64,000 nt of DNA from Leisingera sp. ANG1 (GTDB lineage: Bacteria > Pseudomonadota > Alphaproteobacteria > Rhodobacterales > Rhodobacteraceae): the NCBI RefSeq assembly GCF_000203975.2, contig NZ_AFCF02000006.1, forward strand, positions 124,001 to 188,000. The letters run 5' to 3'. Both the position numbers and the translations under genes were made by a program. Positions 59,970 to 64,000 of the stretch are shown here, in pieces. The notes under the pieces are model-generated. The model searched no databases. It saw only the letters and a list, made by a program, of their open reading frames with translations, and was not told the DNA's origin. The first letter of the stretch is position 1. Each line of letters begins with the position of its first letter.

Positions 59970-61904
59970 ATGAGCATTTCAGGCAATCAGATGGAGCTGC
60001 GGGAAGAGGATATCCGCAAGCATTACGCGGCTGCGGCGGCGATGCTGGAGGGGTTTGACCACACCCCGCGCATTGCCAAGCCTGCTGTGGAGGGCAAGGC
60101 GCCGGAACGTTCGCCCGGGATTGCCCGCACCCGCCGCTTCCGCTCCACCACGCCCGGGCTGGTCACACGCTCCACTGCGCGGCCCGAAGGCGTGCATCTG
60201 ATTGCCCGCATCGAGGCGGCGGATGAGGATGATCCTCTGACCTCGCCCTTGCAGGCGACCCTGCAGCATGCCTTGCGCCGCGCCTTGGCGGTCTCCTTGG
60301 CGATGGGGGAGGCTTATGCGGATGTGTCCGGACTGGCGGATCTGAAGCGGGCCAATCTGGCCGGGTCCCTGGATGCGGCGCGCAAGGGGGAGTTCACCGA
60401 ACTTCTGGCCGCCGAGGCGCTAATTGCGGCGCATGTGTTTGCCAATGCCGCGGCCTATCTGCTGGCGCCGCACGGGTCCGAGGCGCAGGCCGAGGTGGGC
60501 GAGGTGGAGGAGCTGCTGACCGACAACGCACCGCTGGCGCTGCACGGGGCGCTGTGGGAGCTGGACCAGAAGCTGGCGCTGCACGCGCCCGATGATGCGC
60601 ATCTGATTGCGGCTGCGGCGGGTTATGCCGAGCAGCTGATGGAAAAGGCGGCCTTGCGCGCCCAGACTGCGCCGCGGCTGGAGGCGTTCACTGCTGCGGC
60701 CTGGCGGGTCGAGGCGGATGACCTGACCATCAGCAGTTTCGAACCGGCGGCGAAGGCGAAGTCCACAACGCTCACCATGGCGTTCAAGAAGCCGCATGAG
60801 GTGGTTGGCAACCATATCGCCAAGTACCAGGCCTTGAGGCTGTCCAAGATGCTGATGGCCTATGACTTCGACCGCCGCCTGAACCCGTTTGCCGAGATGG
60901 GCGGCTTCATCTTCACCTTCATGGGTGACGGCAAGCCGGGGACGGGTAAGACCACCCTCATTCAGATGATGGCGGGGCTGATCCATGATTATTGCCAGAA
61001 TGCGGGCTACGCCTTCCGCTACCAGAACTTCGGCATCGACAATATCGACAGCTATCAGGGCAAGTCGGGGCAGAACGCCAAGTCGTTCATCCAGAACGTG
61101 ATCGACCCGGGCGTGATCGGCTTTGGCACCATCGACGACATCGACCAAATCGCGGGCAAGCGCGGCGACCGGCAGTCCAGCGCGGGCCAGCAGGAGGTGA
61201 CGGCGGTGTTCATGGAGGCCTTTGCCGGCGCCAACACCGTGGTGCGCGGCAACTGCACCTTCGGCATGTTCTCCAACTACCCGGAGAATGTGGACGATGC
61301 CCTGCGCCAGCGGGCCGGGGCGCGGTTCCTGGTGGACGGGCCGCAGACGCGGGAGGATTACATCGACATCCTGACGCTCTTGATGGGCAAGAACCATGCG
61401 ATCCCGCTGGGAGAGCACGACCTCTATGGCGCGCAGGAGATCAAGAAGGCGGTCGCGCGCTCGTTTGAGGCGCACAACCGCCCGCAGGAGCCGGGGCTGA
61501 TGGAGGTCTTTGGCCGGGTGCACGACCAGATCGGGGAACTAGATGATTTGGCCAAGCTGGGGACGTACCTCAAGGCGATCCAAGCCGCGGATGAGCGGTT
61601 CACCGGCCGAGCCATCAAGAACATCACCGATGCGGTCAAGGTGCGGGCGATGGATTTCGAGCTGCCGGATGAATGGATGGAGAACCCGGAGCTGTTCCTG
61701 TTCAAGGATTACGACACCAAATCCGCGATGATTGCGGAGCTGCGGGTTCCGATCACGGTCGACATGGTGGTGCAGGAGATCAACCGCTACGCCGACAGCG
61801 AGTTCCGCTATGCCGACAAGTCGGATGAGGTGGCGATTGAAAACATGGTGCGCGACTTCGGGCGGCAGGAAGAGGCCAAGCGGCGGTATCTGGAGGGGAA
61901 GTGA
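59970..61904 (+). CDS. AAA+ ATPase of a conserved uncharacterised operon
   Basis: The 644-residue protein has a long helical N-terminal region (about 1-270) and a C-terminal AAA+ module. Walker A reads MGDGKPGTGKTTL (near residue 320-335), Walker B FGTIDDIDQI (near residue 387), and an arginine-finger-like DDALRQRAGARFLVDGP lies near residue 450. A small helical lid follows (KAVARSFEAHNRPQEPGLMEVFGRVHDQI). It probably remodels the operon's coiled-coil or unknown partner proteins using ATP. No protease, nuclease or membrane domain is seen. Confidence 0.85.
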   Translation: MSISGNQMELREEDIRKHYAAAAAMLEGFDHTPRIAKPAVEGKAPERSPGIARTRRFRSTTPGLVTRSTARPEGVHLIARIEAADEDDPLTSPLQATLQHALRRALAVSLAMGEAYADVSGLADLKRANLAGSLDAARKGEFTELLAAEALIAAHVFANAAAYLLAPHGSEAQAEVGEVEELLTDNAPLALHGALWELDQKLALHAPDDAHLIAAAAGYAEQLMEKAALRAQTAPRLEAFTAAAWRVEADDLTISSFEPAAKAKSTTLTMAFKKPHEVVGNHIAKYQALRLSKMLMAYDFDRRLNPFAEMGGFIFTFMGDGKPGTGKTTLIQMMAGLIHDYCQNAGYAFRYQNFGIDNIDSYQGKSGQNAKSFIQNVIDPGVIGFGTIDDIDQIAGKRGDRQSSAGQQEVTAVFMEAFAGANTVVRGNCTFGMFSNYPENVDDALRQRAGARFLVDGPQTREDYIDILTLLMGKNHAIPLGEHDLYGAQEIKKAVARSFEAHNRPQEPGLMEVFGRVHDQIGELDDLAKLGTYLKAIQAADERFTGRAIKNITDAVKVRAMDFELPDEWMENPELFLFKDYDTKSAMIAELRVPITVDMVVQEINRYADSEFRYADKSDEVAIENMVRDFGRQEEAKRRYLEGK

Positions 61905-61907
61905 CCG

Positions 61908-62267
61908 TTGGGGATCGTCTTTGGATATGTTGCCCTTGTGGTTTCGGGCTTCACTGCGATCTACGCTGTTATTGCCGGGATCGTGATGGGACACAGGCTT
62001 GGGAAGAATGAGGTGCCGTTGAAGTCGGCGCTCTCCGTGACCTTCCTTCCCGTTCTTCTGGTGCCAATGGTGATTTATCTGATCGTTGCAGCTTTCCACG
62101 TTGGCGAAATGGGGCAGGGCGTAGTCACCCTTTCCGGTATTCTTGGCGCGGCCTTCTTTATGGAGCGGCTCTCAATGTCCTTTCTGATGCCGCTTACAGC
62201 CGCTGTTTTTTCGATTGCCTTGATTGTCGCAAGGCTGCGCCGGCAAAACTCTCAAAGGGGGCTATGA
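61908..62267 (+). CDS. Small polytopic membrane protein
   Basis: The 119-residue protein has about four hydrophobic segments (VFGYVALVVSGFTAIYAVIAGIVMG, ALSVTFLPVLLVPMVIYLIVAAF, VVTLSGILGAAFFM, FLMPLTAAVFSIALIVA). The start is a TTG at 61908, 4 bp after the AAA+ stop, with GGAGGGG upstream inside the AAA+ gene. Lower GC than the core genes. No family is recognised. Confidence 0.62.
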   Translation: MGIVFGYVALVVSGFTAIYAVIAGIVMGHRLGKNEVPLKSALSVTFLPVLLVPMVIYLIVAAFHVGEMGQGVVTLSGILGAAFFMERLSMSFLMPLTAAVFSIALIVARLRRQNSQRGL

Positions 62268-62406
62268 TGACTGTCTCGCACAACACGAGGGCAGAGCCTG
62301 TCCGCGGGCGGAAGTGGAGCGCCCGCCCAGGGGGGCGGACGGGCGCTGCCCGAGCCGCAAGCGTCTCGGGCGGGAACGCTTTCCATAGTAATCAGGAGGG
62401 CCTAGT
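62268..62406. other. Gap with GC-rich repeat-like sequence inside the operon
   Basis: 139 bp containing an imperfect inverted repeat (GCGCCCGCCC with GGGCGGACGGGCGC-like partner and GCCCGAG/CTCGGGC-type pairs at about 62320-62375). It separates the small membrane gene from the AT-rich gene that follows and may mark an insertion boundary. Confidence 0.4.
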
Positions 62407-63246
62407 TTGATTGACTGGGCTACGAACCACTGGCGTTCTATTCGAACCGGTTTGAAAAGCGACCGGCCTATGGAAGTGGGAAGAGCTCTTACTAAAGCCT
62501 TTCTGGCAATCGTCGCTGCTCTGGCTATCTTGCCACAACACACAGCCGATGGCGGATGGCAGCTTCGAGCCTATGCTCTTATCACTTCGCCCCCGAATGA
62601 AATTGGCGACACCTTTGCTGGGGTTGCCGGTGTTCTCGCCTTTCTCTGGATTATCGTAACCGTATGGTTGCAGAGTCAGGAATTGGCAGAACAACGGAAA
62701 GAGCTGTCAGCTACAAGAGATGAGCTGAAGCTGACACGAGAAGCTCACCAAAAGCAGGTCAACATCTTGGAGAAACAGGCTTCTATCTACGAAATTGAAC
62801 AGAAGGATAGAGCTGAAAAACGCGCGAAGGATCAATTTGATCAAATGCTAAGAGCCCTTGCAGACTTGGTGGGAAATGAAAGGGAGTGGGGCGAACCATG
62901 GGTTCCAAGCACCACGCGTCCTCATATGCTGAATCTTGGAACTAGCGTTTTCAATTTGAAGGATCCTCAAAGTGTCGATGAAGCGATAAAACAGGCAGTT
63001 TCGTCCTCTCAACACTGTCACGAAACACTAGATGGGTACTTTGCTTCTCAAACGCCGTTCTCGAAGTCTGGTAAAATGGATGCCTATATTGCCTGTCTTG
63101 CGTTCGTAAAGGATGTGATGGGCCTGTATGATGATCTGGGCCCAGATCAGAAATTGCGCTTCGATTTTCTAGGTTTGACGCAACTAAGTGAAAACTTGAG
63201 AGCGCTACTTGAAATGAACATCTGGTTGGAAAGTGAAGCAACATGA
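62407..63246 (+). CDS. AT-rich TM plus coiled-coil protein, AbiC-like layout
   Basis: The 279-residue protein has a first hydrophobic stretch (ALTKAFLAIVAALAILP), a segment PPNEIGDTFAGVAGVLAFLWIIVTVWLQSQELAEQRKELSATRDEL that runs from a membrane helix into a coiled coil, and a helical C-terminal domain. This layout recalls putative phage abortive-infection (AbiC-like) proteins, but the match is by pattern only. The start is a TTG at 62407 after AGGAGGG. Base composition is far AT-richer than the flanking genes, indicating transfer. It overlaps the last gene by 4 bp. Confidence 0.62.
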   Translation: MIDWATNHWRSIRTGLKSDRPMEVGRALTKAFLAIVAALAILPQHTADGGWQLRAYALITSPPNEIGDTFAGVAGVLAFLWIIVTVWLQSQELAEQRKELSATRDELKLTREAHQKQVNILEKQASIYEIEQKDRAEKRAKDQFDQMLRALADLVGNEREWGEPWVPSTTRPHMLNLGTSVFNLKDPQSVDEAIKQAVSSSQHCHETLDGYFASQTPFSKSGKMDAYIACLAFVKDVMGLYDDLGPDQKLRFDFLGLTQLSENLRALLEMNIWLESEAT

Positions 63247-64000
63247 AACGCCTCATCCAGCATGGTCTGATGTTCGGCAATCTCTTCCATGTGGCCTCGC
63301 CCGCGCTGGTGGAGCGGTATAGGCGCGCGCTGAAGCATCTGACCGGCAAGACCACCGCCCTCACGGATTTCCACGTCGATATCTCGGGCTTTTCGCCCGA
63401 AATCGGCGATGAGCTGGGGGATGATCACTATCTGAACCATGCAGGCGTGAACCGGCAGTTCATTCTGCTGTCGACCGAGCAGAGGCGCTGCCCGCTGCTT
63501 CACGTGAAATTCTCCACCAGCCGGGACATTCTGCGCCGGTTCATCGAGGTCAATGAACGCCAGCTGTTTGCGCTGACCGCGACCGATGCGGTGGCCGGCG
63601 AACTGGTGAATTCGGTGTTTGAGGTGTCCTCTCCGGCCAAGCTGTTCGACATCCGGCAGGTGCGGATCGAGGCGGATACCACCCGCGGCACGCTGCGCCA
63701 TGCGGACCAATTGGCGGAGCTGGTGGAGCGGTTCAAGACCGGGGAGGATGCCTGGTTTGATGACGGTCTGATCGGAGAGATGATTGCGACCGCAGAGAAG
63801 ACCGGCGATGTGACCCGCAATCCGGTGCATCTGGAGCATGAGGTTTTTGAGCAGGGCAACTTCTGGACCGCGCATTTCGGCGGCCTCTATGTGTTTCAGG
63901 ACGTGGAGCATCCGGCGGTGATTGCCAGCGGGGCAAAGCCCGAAGGCGTACCGTTGCGCCATGTGTTTGACCTGACCCAGCGCAATGCCATTGCCAAGTT
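63243..64000 (+). CDS. DUF6638-like protein, partial (3' end beyond window)
   Basis: The frame is open from the ATG at 63243 (ATGA overlap) to the window end, at least 252 codons. It starts MKRLIQHGLMFGNLFHVASP and includes ALTDFHVDISGFSPEIGDELGDDHYLNHAGVNRQFILLSTEQ and FWTAHFGGLYVFQDVEHPAVIASG. From memory it matches the Rhodobacterales DUF6638 family; its function is unknown. GC content returns to the level of the operon core, so it is likely a core member. The C-terminus lies outside the window. Confidence 0.75.
   Translation, partial: MKRLIQHGLMFGNLFHVASPALVERYRRALKHLTGKTTALTDFHVDISGFSPEIGDELGDDHYLNHAGVNRQFILLSTEQRRCPLLHVKFSTSRDILRRFIEVNERQLFALTATDAVAGELVNSVFEVSSPAKLFDIRQVRIEADTTRGTLRHADQLAELVERFKTGEDAWFDDGLIGEMIATAEKTGDVTRNPVHLEHEVFEQGNFWTAHFGGLYVFQDVEHPAVIASGAKPEGVPLRHVFDLTQRNAIAK

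Noticed and set aside
1-64000. CRISPR arrays or insertion sequences
   Set aside because: No regularly spaced direct repeats, Cas genes or transposase genes were seen.

Overview
The window looks like a chromosomal segment of a marine alphaproteobacterium of the Rhodobacteraceae (Roseobacter group, Leisingera/Phaeobacter/Ruegeria-like). The clues are the high GC content, the Rhodobacter-type PmtA lipid methyltransferase next to pssA, DUF2237 and DUF599 proteins, an FMN lactate-type dehydrogenase plus glcDEF, creatinase, and short repeated intergenic elements ending in a GAGTATTT...AAAGATGAA-like motif. The assignment is by family recognition only; no search was run.

Layout. 0-10.3 kb is core metabolism: trpB and trpA (separated by a DUF2237 gene, ychF and a PagL-like gene), an FMN alpha-hydroxy acid dehydrogenase, rplY (L25), an FAD amino-acid oxidoreductase, pth and a nucleoside hydrolase. 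10.8-19.8 kb is an accessory region, entered through an AT-rich gap of about 590 bp. A tightly overlapping four-gene set (radical SAM enzyme, cytochrome P450, NodU/CmcH-type carbamoyltransferase, TPR protein with an LpxL-like acyltransferase domain) reads as an unassigned small-molecule or lipid-modification pathway. Three tandem tail-collar (Mdp-type) proteins, a GNAT acetyltransferase and a DUF6916-like protein follow. A tRNA-Ser(GCU) closes this region. 20.2-23.4 kb holds an MbnP/MbnH-type copper-protein/diheme-enzyme pair behind a secreted beta-propeller. 23.9-30.5 kb is a complete oligopeptide ABC transporter with a LysR regulator.

30.5-41.7 kb: a PAS histidine kinase, tRNA-Pro(CGG), leuB, two envelope/nuclease genes, leuD and leuC with a glycosyltransferase gene wedged between them, a DUF3592 protein, an MscS channel, and rsfS-rlmH. 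41.8-53.8 kb: small envelope proteins, glcDEF (whose upstream palindrome matches the one before the alpha-hydroxy acid dehydrogenase 38 kb away), two tandem secreted trypsin-like proteases, an Hsp20 gene with a putative RNA thermometer, a globin, succinate-semialdehyde dehydrogenase, an alpha/beta hydrolase and creatinase. 53.8-56.8 kb: a bacterial PRMT-like methyltransferase and the pssA-pmtA pair for phosphatidylserine and phosphatidylcholine synthesis.

56.9-64 kb is the other candidate novel system. A perfect 27-bp palindrome precedes an eight-gene same-strand run: a long coiled-coil (TelA-like) protein, an unknown 373-residue protein, an AAA+ ATPase and a DUF6638-like protein. Small, AT-richer membrane proteins or lipoproteins are spaced between these four, including one with an AbiC-like TM plus coiled-coil layout. 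The last gene runs off the window end. The two most interesting regions are the 10.8-16.8 kb enzyme cluster and this AAA+/coiled-coil operon.
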